From Notospermus geniculatus (lineage: Eukaryota; Nemertea; Pilidiophora; Heteronemertea; Lineidae), in NCBI GenBank assembly GCA_002633025.1, contig NMRB01000512.1:107969-171968 (forward strand): a DNA stretch of 64,000 nt, given 5' to 3'. The notes under the pieces are model-generated. The model made no database searches, was not told where the DNA came from, and saw only the letters and a program-made list of their open reading frames with translations. Position 1 is the stretch's first letter. Every line of letters begins with the position of its first letter. A program made the position numbers and the translations under genes. This document shows, piece by piece, positions 32,616 through 44,976 of the stretch.

Positions 32616-35600
32616 ATGGGTCGATCAAGAAGCAGAAGTCGGTCGTCTAGTAGACACAGACACCGAAATAAACATAAAAAGCGCAGAACACGATCTAGAT
32701 CTCGGGAAAGAGTTCGAAAAGGCAGCAGCAGACATGCGACCCGATCGCGAAGTCGGAGTCGAGATCGGCGAAACGACAGAGAACATCGGCAAAACAACAG
32801 AGGTAGCAGGTATGCTGCTCTACTGCCCTGTCCAGGTCTAGATACCCTATGTAGCCTCTACTACTGTGTGCCGAGTAATTTATGTGTAGGCCTAGGCCAA
32901 GGCGTAAAGCTGAACACGAAAACATCCATTGTCATTGAGAATCCCAGCCCCAGAGCGCGTCGTTACGGGTGTGAAAATGTACAGAACTGCTGTGTGCATT
33001 GCCGTGCACTGACTGGAGTGACCGACATCATCCATCAAAACTGGCACTCGTTTTCAAAGGAGGTCTGCGATCAACAACAATGCCAGGCAGGTCTATGTCA
33101 AGGATGACACGTCATAGGCCTATAAAGCCCTGCCCTCTTTCTTTGCATTGTGTACAAGAGTGATGACAAGTTTTACGCTGTCATCGGGATACTGTAAGCC
33201 TAGACGTATTAACGATGGTTATTTTGTCCTTTTCAGAAAGCGTTCATATTCCTCCAGCAGCAGCTCGAGTAGTGATGAAAGTGACTACTCAAAGGAACTT
33301 ACCAAAAAGATCGAGGAGGCGAAGAGACGTGAGGAAGAGGAGAGAATGTTGGAACAGGAACGGCAGCGGCTTGTGTGAGTTGTGTTCGGACGTCACCAGG
33401 TGGCGATCACTTGGTGTGTTCTAATCAAAGAATAGATGCAGGACACACAGTGAATGTTTTCACACCTCTTCTGCCATTGAAGTCGTTTATAATATGAGTT
33501 ATTCTGGGGTCATTTATGTCTTCGCTGTATTCCAGAGCAATGCCATGTTTACAAGAAAAGCGGTTCTACTAATGTCATTCTTGACACTATTGTCCTGTAT
33601 CTGCAAATTGTTGGTAAAATTGGTTAATATAGCCAATGTTTTGTTTTTGTGGGAGCTGAAATGTGTGGTGTTGTAGAATTGATCATCTTATCACATTTTG
33701 AAAATTTCCTTGTTGCAGTCGACAAAAAGAAATGGAAGAGAAGTTAATCGAGGAGGAGGTATCAAAGAGGGTCGAAGAGCTCGTTGCCAAGCGTGTCGAA
33801 GAGGAGCTGGCCAAACGGAGTGAAGAGATTGAAGAGGAAGTGTTGAGAAGAGTGGAAGAGGCGAAGAGGATCATGGAGAAACAAATGTTGGAAGAGCTAG
33901 AGAAGCAGCGGGCTAAGGAGGTGGAGAGTCAACGAGTTAAGGAGGTACGAACACATCCAATGTGTTATGGGTGGGATCGGCTCTGGGCAGCGGCCAGAGT
34001 GGGGGAAGCCTTGACATTATATGGTCGTTACTTTCAGCTCAAGCAGTTTTTTGAACCCAGTGTTGTTTTTGTATGCCTTGGTGAAATGTTTCAGAAAGTG
34101 ACAGAAATCTTGACCCTCCGTCCTCCAATACGACATGTATCTCAAATTTTCTTTGAATATTGACCAAAAATTTCATTTTCTTTGCCATAAGATCTGGGAT
34201 GTGAAAATTGACCAATTAAAATGCAGCTTCTGAATCAGGTTATTGGTCCTCTTCCATAATCACAGCCCTCTTCTTGCCTGGTAGTACTGAGCTGTCTTCA
34301 CGGTGGTGTACATATCGTTTCTAAAAGTTGGTGCTTTGAGATCTCTGATATTGTTTACTGAGGCATACTACAACAGCGCTGTCTGTCTCTTGTGGTGGTG
34401 GCTTGAAATGAAATAAATTCAGTTATTACCACTGAAGGCAAGAATACTTGATATCAGAAATACACACCCCGCGATTCTTCTGAGTTAAGATTCACCCCAT
34501 CTCATTCTCAGACCTGGCAGCTGTTAAAACGGGTTACATTAGATGAAAAGTTATTCTTGCTAGAAGCCCACACTGTAATCATAATGGTCCATGAACATGA
34601 GCTCATGTGTCAAGGCTCATCAACTTCCAGTGAAAGTATTCTTGCCTTCGAGCTCTGAACAGAACTTTTCCATTCCCCCGAATCATGAATGAAATAATTT
34701 GCTGGTGTGATCACATGATGATTTTGTGTTCTATATCATGGCATATAATGATAGCTGTGGCATTCGTATGATATGATTCTGTACAGGGGCAGGAATATCT
34801 TGGGTTGAAATCTCACCATATCTTATCTTGTGAGCATATCCAAAAATAAGGCACAAAAGGCAACACACAATATGATATAAAAACCGAAGTCGTCCTCCAA
34901 GAAATTTTGGAAATTTTCAACCCCAACCAGGGTCTTCTGGCACTTTCAAGTTGAGCTACCAGAAGTTCTTGTGAGCCGCTCTGATGACCTTCATGTTCTT
35001 CATTGGGTAGACCTCAGACACAGAATATTCTCCTTCCAAATTCTATTTTCATTTATGGAGAGTATTCAGCAGTTGCCACCAATGAGTGACTCAACAACTG
35101 AACTGTAGTGAACTTTTACAATCCCCCGCTCATTTTGCACATTCTTTCCACTATGGTTTTTGCTCCATTTTGCTGTGAATGGTGCGATTTTCAGAGGGCT
35201 TGGAGAGAATTTGACGTGTTAAATCCCAATGCCTGTGAAAACCGCCCGCATACTGTGACGGAAACCGCTGAAGAGAAATCGACCTTCAGTGCAGCTACCA
35301 TCTATTATTCCTGCTCCTGTGTAGAAGACTACAATTTGCATATTGCATACTTATGATCAGCATAGACACAGCCTAGTCAAGAGGGTTATGTGGCTTTTCC
35401 TTGCAACCATTTCCTTGAAAAGAGCAACATCCTGCAATGATATGCGTCAAGAAAACTCCTCTGCTTACCACCCTGATTCCTGTTACAGATGCTAGTTATT
35501 GTGGCCATCTTTGTCCTGAAGCAGTAGATTTTGGAACCACCCCTCAGTTCAAGTGTCGAGAGATGCCAGACTTTGGTTATAACTGTATTGAGCTATCCAG

Positions 35601-38600
35601 TGGCATGGCAGGCAGTCTGCCACTTTGGACACTTGTACTGAAAGGTGTAGCAGTAAAAGCTGGTGATTTTGATCAAATGGTGCCCAGAAACCAGAAAGCT
35701 CAGTTACACTTAGGAGGTGTCTGTCTGTACTTATCATAAGTATTCTTAATAATGACTTGGGTGATTGAGTTTGTGTCATGCATTTGTTTTGTCTTGCTGA
35801 TCTTACTGATTGTGTGGGGATATCACCAAAAACTGCTCCAACCATCCTGACAAACCTCCATACTGGCTAACAACTGTTGAATATTTGGATTTGAACTTGT
35901 GTTATTTGTTTCTACTGAACGCTCTTGTATTCTTTGCTGTAAATTGGCTTTGCTTCTAGTAGGCTAGGCTCCTCAATCAGTTTTCTGCTGAATAGGCAAT
36001 AAAGCAGGTTCTGTTTGGCGATTTTAGGGAATTAATGTGGCGTGTGTAGGATACCGTCGTTTATTGTTGAGTACATGTACCATACATAAAAGCTGCCCAA
36101 GATTGATCAGTGTGATTAGAAAAAATGACGTGCATCTTCATGTCTGACATTGTCTTATCATACTTCCATAACCCACACAATCATTCAGGATGTGTAAAAT
36201 CACCAGTGTGTTAGCATGTTCATTCTTTGTTCTTTGTGTCATTGGTAAAATACTATCTGACTAATAAATAATCATAGAACATATCTTAGATACTGACAAA
36301 GTTTAGCTGATAGATCAACATGTAGCTTTAAACTTTGATGGACCATTATGTGCCAGTATTGGCACATGGAGAGAAAAAATTCAGTGAGTTGTGTTTATGA
36401 AGGAATCACGTGACATTCAGTGTAAAAGTTCAAACCTTTGGCTTTGATTTGTTGAATGAAGTGAATGAACCTGACAGGTTACCGAACTATTCTTTGACAG
36501 CTTACGTTGACCAAAGCAACAATGAATCATAATCCCAAGGAAGTAATAGTACTGCCATAATCTGATAGTCTTTGTATTAAGCCGGTGACAGACTGGCACG
36601 TACATGACAAGTCGTGCAGGCATTCCGCCAACCAGCTCCCTGATTGGTTGGACGCTTTCCCGACATGTTGCTTACCCGCCGGAAAAATTAGGGTATGGAA
36701 AAAAAAAATTCTGAAAAATTGAAAAAAAAATTTTGGGAAATTTTTTTTTGAAAAATTTGTTTGTTGAAAAAAATTTGGGGGAAAAAATTTGAAATTTTTT
36801 TTTATTTTTAAAAATGTTTTAAACGATGTTTGGTGCCATTTTAGGTGTATTTTGAAGCATAAAATCCCCGCACCGGTCATGCCGGTTGTTTGGTTTTGTC
36901 CGACATGTCATGGAAAAATGGTAACCCAACGTTTTTAATTTGAGGGTACGGATCCGTACCCTGGAAAAATTTAAGGGAACGGACTTTTCCCCAGTTTACC
37001 CTCTGGCGGAAACCCTGCCGCCAGTCTGTCACCGCCTTTATTTGTGCTTGGTTGGTGTTGGGTTGAATACTGTGGTGAGTGCATTACAGTGTTGTTGCTA
37101 TTGATAGTGGGACAGGGAAGGCCTGGCGGGGTGGGGCTTGTGCTAGTCAGTTTACTCGTTAGTTTTGCCCCTCTGCCAACCTACCAGCCTGATTTCAAAC
37201 CTGGGCCTATTCATCTCCAGCACTAACCGCCTGCAGTACACTCGCCCATGCAAACCTTTGCATGCTGCCTCTACTGCGTGTGTTAAACCTTGTCTCCCTC
37301 ATCTGCCTGCACTAAACCATTCAATACGTATTTTCATTCCATTTTAGGGCAGTATTTGGCAACATCCCTCAGGTTGACCTTTACCTTTTGTCTCCATGGC
37401 TACGTAAACAAAAGACTAAAAGTGTAAAGGCCATTTCTTCAGTGAATGTTACTAAGTACTGTCAAGAGTGATGTTTGAAATTGTAGGTGGGTATCGGAAC
37501 TTCTTGACAAACATTTGGGTCCTGTTAAATCATAAAACACAAACCTCGACTTGGCTTCCTTGAACTTGACTCTTGCTCTGTTTTCCAACAAAATTTGTGC
37601 GAGTTATAACTTCACCTGCCTGGTTCTTATGTTGATTAATGCTGCTAGGCCAATGTTCCAATTACTTGACACAATCCAGTTGGAAATCCTGTACATAGCT
37701 ACTGAAACGTTCTCCAGATGTCCAATTCTTTGTCGCCAAGTCCCAAAATCTGGTGAACAGTCTGGTTAAACTTACTCAGGGTGTGTGTTAGAGAGAGCTG
37801 GCAAATACCCACCTGTTGGTATTGGGGGACCTAAGAATCGAAAAGTGCAAGGACCTTTGGCTTCACTTCATATCCTTGTCATATGACTGTTCCCAGGGGG
37901 CCCCCACCCAAAAAATGGCAAAGTCATGTCTTGAAGTATTTGATAGTTTACCTACAAACTCACAAAAGTGGAATGAAAATATTACAAACTAATTTGCCCA
38001 TTTGGCCGTCCTAGCTGCTCGTCAGTGGGCAGCCAAGATGGCCACCACTTCAGCTCACAATTCACCTGGTCTTACGCCCCTAGCTACATACGCCCCGTAG
38101 TCTTTTCTTCTTGCCACCGGTCATGACCTATGTTTTATTGTAATAGCTACACTTAGTTCCAGCGATCGTCTTGTATCTTCGGATTTCACCCTCTGGAAAT
38201 CAGCAAGTATTCTTAATTCTGATTGACATAACCATTTTGACTTCTTGCATTGTGAACAATCTTCTATTCGTTTTGTGCTGAATTCATGTTGCATACTAGT
38301 AACTGTATTTATTACAGCTAAAATGGACTTTCAGTATTTAGGACTTGTAGAAGGATGTCGTACCAAGGAGGCAAAGACCTTTGCCCTCGGAGAGAGAGAG
38401 CGAGAGAGAGCACATTGATTGTGATATTTTTAACCGTGAACTTTTTGAAACTTGAGAAGTATTCTGCTGTGGGGTGGGATTGAGCATGTTTTGGGTGGTT
38501 GGCAATTACCACCCTCATGGATGGACTTGCAGAAATCTCTCTCGCTGAGGAAAACGGGAGTAACACGGTGCTCTCTGGCGTCGAGGTATAGGCTTGTATT

Positions 38601-40082
38601 AATCGGTGGCTCCATCTATCGCCATCGAATACAGGATTACGTAAGAGTGCGCGAATATCTGTGTAAGTCACTGGCTGTGTTACCATTTTTCCCCAGGCCT
38701 CTGGTACTTCAACTCAAATTTCCCTGAAAGTTTTTGGTTGACCCACAATATCGGCCGAGGCCTGGTCAGGAAAATGGTAAAGTGAGGAAAATTGGATGTT
38801 ACAGTTTTCATATGTTTACAATAGTCAAATTCAAATTCAACCAGACTCTTTGCCTTTGGGCGTTTTCATCACTAAATTTGTCTCAAAACATAGATACTTC
38901 CTTCTGGCTTTTGAAAAAATGAGCAGAATTTGATTTTTTTTGTTGTTGCCATTCTCACTCTAAAAACTGTGATAAATCTTCTAGTTGTCTTAACAATGAA
39001 CTCTACAGATATCATGTGTAGACTTCATGCTGTCTGTAGACATCCTAGGTACAGAAAACTACAAACTTCAAAATCAAATACACAAATTTGTGACTCAGAA
39101 CAACATCATGCGCCCTTTTAAATTTAGTTGCGGTATCACATTGTTATTTGTAGCTGTCTGTGCATTTGTATTACTGACATATATATTTAGGTCAACATAT
39201 CGTGATAATGCAATGCATACATTAGGAATGTGTTACAGGATTAAGAAAATCTTGCTAGGGATTAATGACCCAAATTGTATGTGTTTATTTGGTTGCTCTG
39301 ACGATGGCTGAGATGTTACCATGGCAACATTTGTTTTTTTAGGAAGAGGAGATGAAAAAGCGGGCAGAGCTTGAGAGAATTATGGAAGAGAATAACAGAA
39401 AAATAGAAGAGGCACAAAAGAAACTGGTGAGTGATTTGAGTGGAAAAACTGAGGCTGGGGGGCCAGGGTTTCCGCCAGAAAAACAAATTGGGGGATGGAC
39501 CAAAAAAAAATTTTAAAAAAATTTTTAAAATTTAAAAAAAAAAATTTTTCAAAAAATTTTTTCCAAAAAACTTTTTTGGGATTGTTTTATTTGGATTTTT
39601 TTCGCATAACATTGTACATGGACTGCAAGATAACATGATGGTATAATATGAAGTTTTGAAAAGAAAAAAGACAAGATTTAAAGAAAAAAAATCCATTCTT
39701 TCTGAAAAATTTGGGGATGAATTTATCCCCAAATAATTTTCTTGGGGATGGAATTCTCCCCATTCTCCCCTCTGGCGGAAACCCTGGGGGCGGTTCCTGG
39801 GAGATCTGAAACCCTTTTGTCGCGATCTTGACTGGAGCATTGAATTAACGTTAAAGCTTGTGCAGATGACATCACAGAAAAATCTGCCATCTTGACATTC
39901 AAATCCTGTATTTTCAGGCCGAAGAACAGCTGAAGCTCGTCGAAGATCAGCGCAAAATGTTAGAAGAACGTCAAAAGCTTGAAGATGAGCAACGTAAGAA
40001 AAAACAACGCGACCAGGAAGTTATACTGAACAAAAAGAACGCGCGAGGGAAAATCTCGTTTTCTCTGGGAGGGAAAGTATGA
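32616..40082 (+). CDS. ARGLU1: arginine and glutamate-rich protein 1 (ARGLU1), five exons
   Basis: ARGLU1 is a nuclear splicing and transcription coregulator with an RS-like N-terminus and a Glu/Arg-rich helical C-terminus. Exons: 32616-32809, 33237-33374, 33719-33944, 39343-39426, 39918-40082; they join in frame to 268 residues, close to the human length of about 270. Exon 1 is the Arg/Ser region ([15 protein letters not shown]). Exon 2 has the poly-Ser block and [12 protein letters not shown]. Exon 3 has [16 protein letters not shown] and [13 protein letters not shown]. Exon 4 has [17 protein letters not shown]. The C-terminus [11 protein letters not shown] resembles the family end. Intron 3 is 5.4 kb and holds two AT-rich transposons and a possible cassette exon. 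Confidence 0.93.
36579..37038. mobile_element. foldback transposon with homopolymer-rich core
   Basis: Ends AAGCCGGTGACAGACTGGC and GCCAGTCTGTCACCGCCTT are imperfect inverse copies. The core has long A and T runs around 36695-36815. CTGGCGGAAACCCT near the right end matches the TIR of the element at 39463, suggesting nesting or shared ancestry. Confidence 0.7.
38533..38640 (+). other. candidate alternative exon in ARGLU1 intron 3
   Basis: An acceptor CTTGCAG before 38533 and a strong donor GTAAGAG after 38640 bound 108 nt (36 codons) with no stop in the ARGLU1 frame. An alternative donor GTATAG after 38585 would give a 53-nt, frame-breaking version. The block is more GC-rich and complex than the surrounding intron. 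Vertebrate ARGLU1 has an ultraconserved alternative region in an intron (known); a match to it is not shown. Confidence 0.3.
39463..39787. mobile_element. AT-run transposon in ARGLU1 intron 4
   Basis: TIRs CCAGGGTTTCCGCCAG and CTGGCGGAAACCCTGG, perfect over 16 bp, flanked by G runs. The core is dominated by A and T runs (39509-39570). Non-coding. Confidence 0.8.
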
Positions 40083-41318
40083 TGCCCGTCGTCAACCTAG
40101 GATGAATCGTCAAGTTTCCTCTAACGTTGTGTCCGTTACACTCATCATCTCAGGTGTACGCCGTCGTGAGGTGTTCTTGTCCGACGTGTCTCCTTCAGGG
40201 AGGTCTCATATCAGTTGTGGTGAGTTTTTCGGGGAAGTGTAGCACATTTGTCACTCGTGGATTCTCACTGCGGAAGGAGCCTGTCTCAATAACTAGCGAC
40301 TCCATGGGAGTTGAGACTTGTGCTGAGGGATTGGAGGGCAGTTTGCCAAATGTTTACTGAACATGCTGAATGCAGGACCTAAATACAATCAGTGACTGAC
40401 TCTAATTAACCAGTGATGTACTGTCTTTGTGTGCTCTGCTATAATATTCGTGTAAATCCATGTTTGATGCAAGAAACCTTGAGCTTAGACAAAATGTTCT
40501 GTTATCAATCCCAGAATGTGTTGAACAACTACCCGGTACAGTTACTTGCCCGGTACAGTTACTTGTGTAGACCTGAGTATTCGTTTGACTCTTGTGGATT
40601 CATTTCAAAGTTCAGCCAATTCAGGAGCACTATTTTGACTAAAGTTCAGGAGCACGATTTTGACTTAAAGTTCAGTTATGACTTTACTCAGCAAATTATC
40701 CAAGGCAGGGAACTCTGAACATCAGTGTGTGACATTGATTTATTATAATCCCAGGTTTGTATGGTACTGTTCAGTGTGACTTCATCGGATCCTTATCAAC
40801 CAACATTCAGTTCCTAAAGTGAGGGTGGGAAATACAATGTAGGCCTTGGGGCTGGTAAGTTCATGCTAGTGCTAGCTGGAAGGTTTTCCCACAGGGGAGG
40901 GGAAGTTCCAATGCCTTCCTTACCTGACTGACATTTTGATCACATCCCTGGTTTATGAAAACTTTTGGATGACAATGCGACCCCAAATCTAGGCCTACAG
41001 GTCACATGATCATCCAGCTGCAGCAGCACTGATGTAATCAAGATGTCAGCCAGGTTGGGCAGGGCCGGGCAACTCAAGGGATAATTATGGCATTTGGGGG
41101 TGGGATGGCTGTAGTACTGTATGCTTCTCGTGCTGAAGTGGGTTCGGGGGGGGGGGTATTTTTTCTGTTTCACCTTTTCAGCTTCTCTGCATTTTCGTTG
41201 CTCTGAACCAGGTGTACAATTCTATCCAATCCTGATGATATAAACGTGAGTTTCGTTGCATTACAGGCTTTGCATTTGAGAGTGTAAATAGCAAGTAGTG
41301 TTACTAAGTCAAGGAGAG

Positions 41319-42460
41319 ATAGTGTTAGTAAAGAGTTTCCCTTCAGTTCATTGGTTTGTGTTTATGTTCTTTATCTCCTATAGATAGTTGACTTCAGACA
41401 CCCTGAATGTCTGACGCCTAACTTGTATATTGTAAGTAGGAACGTTAGATTACTGGGCTCTCCATCAGTAGTGCTCCAAGTGGTCATGATGATAGAAAAA
41501 AAACAAGTTACTTAAATGAAGCTTTTATGGCTGTGTATTTCTTACATATGTGTATTACCTACATTTTACTCTACAGGGTTTGAAATATCAAAGTTGTACC
41601 CATTCAACGCATTTGGCCTCAACTCAAGTCCATTCCTTCTTGAAGGCACTGCTCCTCTGGCTAGTTTGCTGGCTCTCTATAGCCCCTTTTCCACTAGCAC
41701 AATTTATTCGTGCTCGACCCGGGTCGAGCACGGCACGGCAGAAAAGTTGTAAGTGGAAATGGGTCCAGCGTGCTCGGCACCGTGCCAAATCCAACCGGGC
41801 CTGGCCCCTCGAGAGGAGGTGGGCTCGACCCGGGTCGAGCACGGCACGGTTGGAAAAACGTGTAGTGGAAACGGCCACCGGGCCAGGCCCGGCACGGCAC
41901 GTTTACTTGAGACGAAATGCGCATGCCCAATACTGACCTCGACACTCATCTCATCAATGCCGCAACCGACACGCTGTTTATAATGGGTCATATGAATAAA
42001 GACTAGCAATTGCTTTTACTTCAGATTTATATAGCATTGCCTAATGCATTTATATTGCAGAATTCAAGTAAAAGCATACTATTCTTTATTCATACGGGCA
42101 ANATAGTGTTAGTAAAGAGTTTCCCTTCAGTTCATTGGTTTGTGTTTATGTTCTTTATCTCCTATAGATAGTTGACTTCAGACCCTGAATGTCTGACCCC
42201 TAACTTGTATATTGTGAGTAGGAACGTTAGATTACTGGGCTCTCCATCAGTAGTGCTCCAAGTGGTCATGATGATAGAAAAAAAACAAGTTACTTAAATG
42301 AAGCTTTTATGGCTGTGTATTTCTTACATTATGTGTATTACCTACATTTTACTCTACAGGGTTTGAAATATCAAAGTTGTACCCATTCAATGCATTTGGC
42401 CTCAAGTCCATTCCTTCTTGTAGGCACTGCTCCTCTGGCTAGTTTGCTGGCTCTCTATGG
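41319..42460 (+). repeat. direct duplication around a single N (probable haplotype join)
   Basis: 41319-41680 and 42103-42460 match almost base for base, with small indels (for example one CTCAACT present in the first only). The single N at 42102 sits exactly at the start of the second copy. Confidence 0.8.
41681..41876. mobile_element. GTGGAAACGGC-type transposon, present in one copy only
   Basis: Starts GCCCCTTTTCCACTAGC and reaches TAGTGGAAACGGCC as an inverse end. It contains two CTCGACCCGGGTCGAGCACG palindromes. The second duplicate copy continues past the same point (after GGCTCTCTAT) without it, so the insertion appears polymorphic. Confidence 0.65.
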
Positions 42461-43449
42461 GTGACTCGACCGTAGAAAACTATGGGTGACTCAAAGAAAA
42501 ATGTGGGCAGTCGTTAGTGTCACTAGTCTCAGTGTGAGCCAATAATGTAAACAAGTTGCCCACTGAGAGCAAACTCGCAGTATGACGACTTGCATGTTGA
42601 GCAGCATCTATTACAGACAGCATGTGTGTGAGCTCCTTGCAGCCGTTGCTAAATTGGGTTGTATCCGTTGGTACCTATAGCGAGTCGGTAAGTCATCGCC
42701 TCCTGACCTGAATTATTCTCCATTCATGCTGGAGTATCAGTGTGAAAGGAAGGGTTGTCCTCAGAATAAATATCCCCATCATATTGATCACCTTCTGATC
42801 TGTAACTGTCATGATTCAAAGGTTATTTTGAATTATAACAAAGACAACCGTTCCAGAGAATCGGTTCCTACATGTAGATGTTCTTGTCAGTGGTGACAAA
42901 AATCATCAACCATTCACGCAATTCTGAAAGGGGCTCGTCGTAAAAGGCTGAAAAGAACCACTTTCACTGCTGTTATTATACCCTGGGTACAGTCATTTGA
43001 AGTCCAACTATGTTTACCTCATCATCAATGAGTATCCATTGCTAGATGTGATCATCTTTTGCTCAGAAAGTGCAGGTGTAAAAGGTACTCCCCATGGAAA
43101 TACATCCTCCCTATTTTTATGCCACATGTCACCATTAGCAGAATTCTGTAACAAAGTGTTTTGACGGAGTTCACTTCCTGGTATGAACAATCTCCAGAAT
43201 ATTAGGTTAGATATCCAATAGAAAGCCAAAAGAATCACCTTGCGAGAACACGTTTGTGCAGTCTAAAAGATCAGTCTTTGTCCTAGGTCTAGCATATCTG
43301 GGGAGGAGCTGATTGATTTTAGTATCAAATGATGTCCACTCCCACAATCGATAGCTTGGCCTTTAGTGTTTGTGCAGTTTACAGGATGTCGATACAAGTA
43401 AGTACATGGCTTTGGGTATCATAACTGGCGTGGGTGACACTGACAGTAG

Positions 43450-44539
43450 TCACTGTGTTACGCCATTGTCCTTGTGGAGGGGTGCCGTTCCAGTGTCCTT
43501 GTGAAGGGGTGCCGTTCCAGTGTCCTTGTGAAGGGGTGCCGTTCCAGTGTCCTTGTGGAGGGGTGCCGTTCCAGTGTCCTTGTGAAGGGGTGCCGTTCCA
43601 GTGTCCTTGTGAAGGGGCGTTGCTACTGTGCCCTTGCGAAGTGGTGTGGTTCCTTTGGCCTCGTGAAGGGGCATTGTTCCTACGCCCTTGTAAAGGGGTG
43701 CTGGGCCACTGTTCTGGGGAAGAGGTTCTGCTCCNGTGCCGTTACAGTGTCCTTGTGAAGGGGCGTTGCTACTGTGTCCTTGCGAAGTGGTGTGGTTCCT
43801 GTGGCCTTGTGAAGGGGCATTGTTCCTGTGCCCTTGTAAAGGGGTGCTGGGCCACTGTTCTGGGGAAGAGGTTCTGCTCCAATGCTCCGTGGATGGGGTA
43901 CTGTTCCTGTCCCGTTGAGAAGGGGTGCTGGTGCACTGTTCTGGGGACAAGGTGCTTCCCCAGTGCTCAGGGGACGGGGTTCTGCTCCTCTGCACTGGGG
44001 ACAGGGCCTCGTATCCATTTCCTGGCAGTGAGCTTGGCAAAGTGTTCCACAAGGGTGGAGTGCAACCGCCGCTGCCCTTGCTGGCGTTTCCGGTTGCCAT
44101 CTCAAACATCCTCTGCATCGCATGCTTGCAGTTGTTGAAGACAAAATTGAACGAATATCCACCTTTCTTTTCATCAGCAGCTTCGATCAGGTCGTTAACT
44201 GTCACGTCCTTGGTTTTGACACACTCGAATTTTAGGCTTTCGTAAGCCGAAGAATGATGTCCACCAAGTTCGACTTTGCTGACCGCCGTAGCAAACGCGT
44301 CATGTTCGGGGGCGTGCACTTTGTGAATAAACAGCCGAATTCCAGTATTCAGGTCGGCCATCAATCCATAATGGCTCTGGCAGAGCATCCCCGGAAGGCT
44401 ACTCTTGACCTGCTCGACAGAAACTATAGGTATACTGAGGTCCCTGGGCCTGACTCCGTCCCCTCTCTTGGATGAAGGTGCCGCCCTTTGCACCCTTCTT
44501 GGCTCCGCAATTGAACATCATTCGGCAATTATCGCCCAT
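43450..44539 (-). CDS. LRAT/NlpC-P60-like protein 1 with Thr/Pro/Ser minisatellite tail; 5' frameshift
   Basis: The domain resembles LRAT-type proteins of the NlpC/P60 papain-like fold: CQSHYGLMADL with the first His, IHKVH, and NNCKHAMQRMFEMATG with the Cys-His. LRAT relatives are acyltransferases or hydrolases; the reaction here is unknown. The open frame runs 44493 to 43450 (347 residues, one N inside). The C-terminal ~190 residues are Ser/Thr/Pro-rich and end in 9-residue repeats of type TGTAPLHKD. By comparison with paralogue 2, the original start is the ATG at 44539 (MGDNCRMMFNC), but it is out of frame by one base near 44467: an extra C. So it uses a later start, is a pseudogene, or holds a sequence error. 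Confidence 0.65.
43470..43880 (-). repeat. 27-bp coding minisatellite
   Basis: Plus-strand units of CCAGTGTCCTTGTGAAGGGG plus a 7-bp remainder (27 bp, 9 codons) are nearly perfect at 43480-43610 and diverge toward 43880. The block 43590-43734 recurs at 43736-43878 across the N at 43735, so the copy number is unreliable. Confidence 0.85.
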
Positions 44540-44976
44540 GTTTTGCCAGTGAGAACGACACTTGGTAGCCGACGCTCTTTATCCGAATGACTGAATGTTT
44601 ATCCGGGATTAGTCGTTATTAAGCTCGTATAACAAAAACGTTTCACAATATCTGTATTTTCCCGCATTAAAACTTCCTAGTGATCGTCTGTCTTCGTTGT
44701 TAGGCTTAAATAACGTCTGTATTGATTGAGATCTGTCTCTATTCTCACAATGGACTCATCACGCTGGTTTTGCGTCATAGACGTTACTAATCTTGACAAT
44801 CGAAAGCTGGTGTAAACGGAAGGGTTATCCATCCTTTGAATAGATGTCCCCACCATATTAATCACCTCCAGAGCTCTTATTTACTAGTATTGTATCAACA
44901 GTTCTCGTGGTCAAAACGCCGAAATGAACCATTTTCACTGCTGCTATTTCACACTGGGACAGTAATTTGAAGTTCT

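Larger units (their letters stand above)
33945..39342 (+). other. ARGLU1 intron 3 (5.4 kb)
   Basis: No conserved protein is encoded. Contents: a foldback element at 36579-37038, a GA-rich microsatellite at about 38390-38410 and a GC-richer, splice-site-containing block at 38440-38727. A stretch near 34845-34885 resembles one near 53570-53610, so it is probably a dispersed repeat. Confidence 0.6.
40083..43449. other. ARGLU1 3' flank and duplicated block
   Basis: ARGLU1 3' UTR of unknown length, then non-coding DNA. 41319-41680 and 42103-42460 are near-identical direct copies (see separate entry). 42770-43010 is related to 44810-44980, the 3' flank of the neighbouring LRAT-like paralogue. No other gene seen. 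Confidence 0.5.

Noticed and set aside
43434-44138. Plus-strand 234-residue ORF (Cys/Val/Pro-rich repeats)
   Set aside because: It is the antisense of the 27-bp minisatellite of LRAT-like gene 1; the minus frame continues into a conserved domain.
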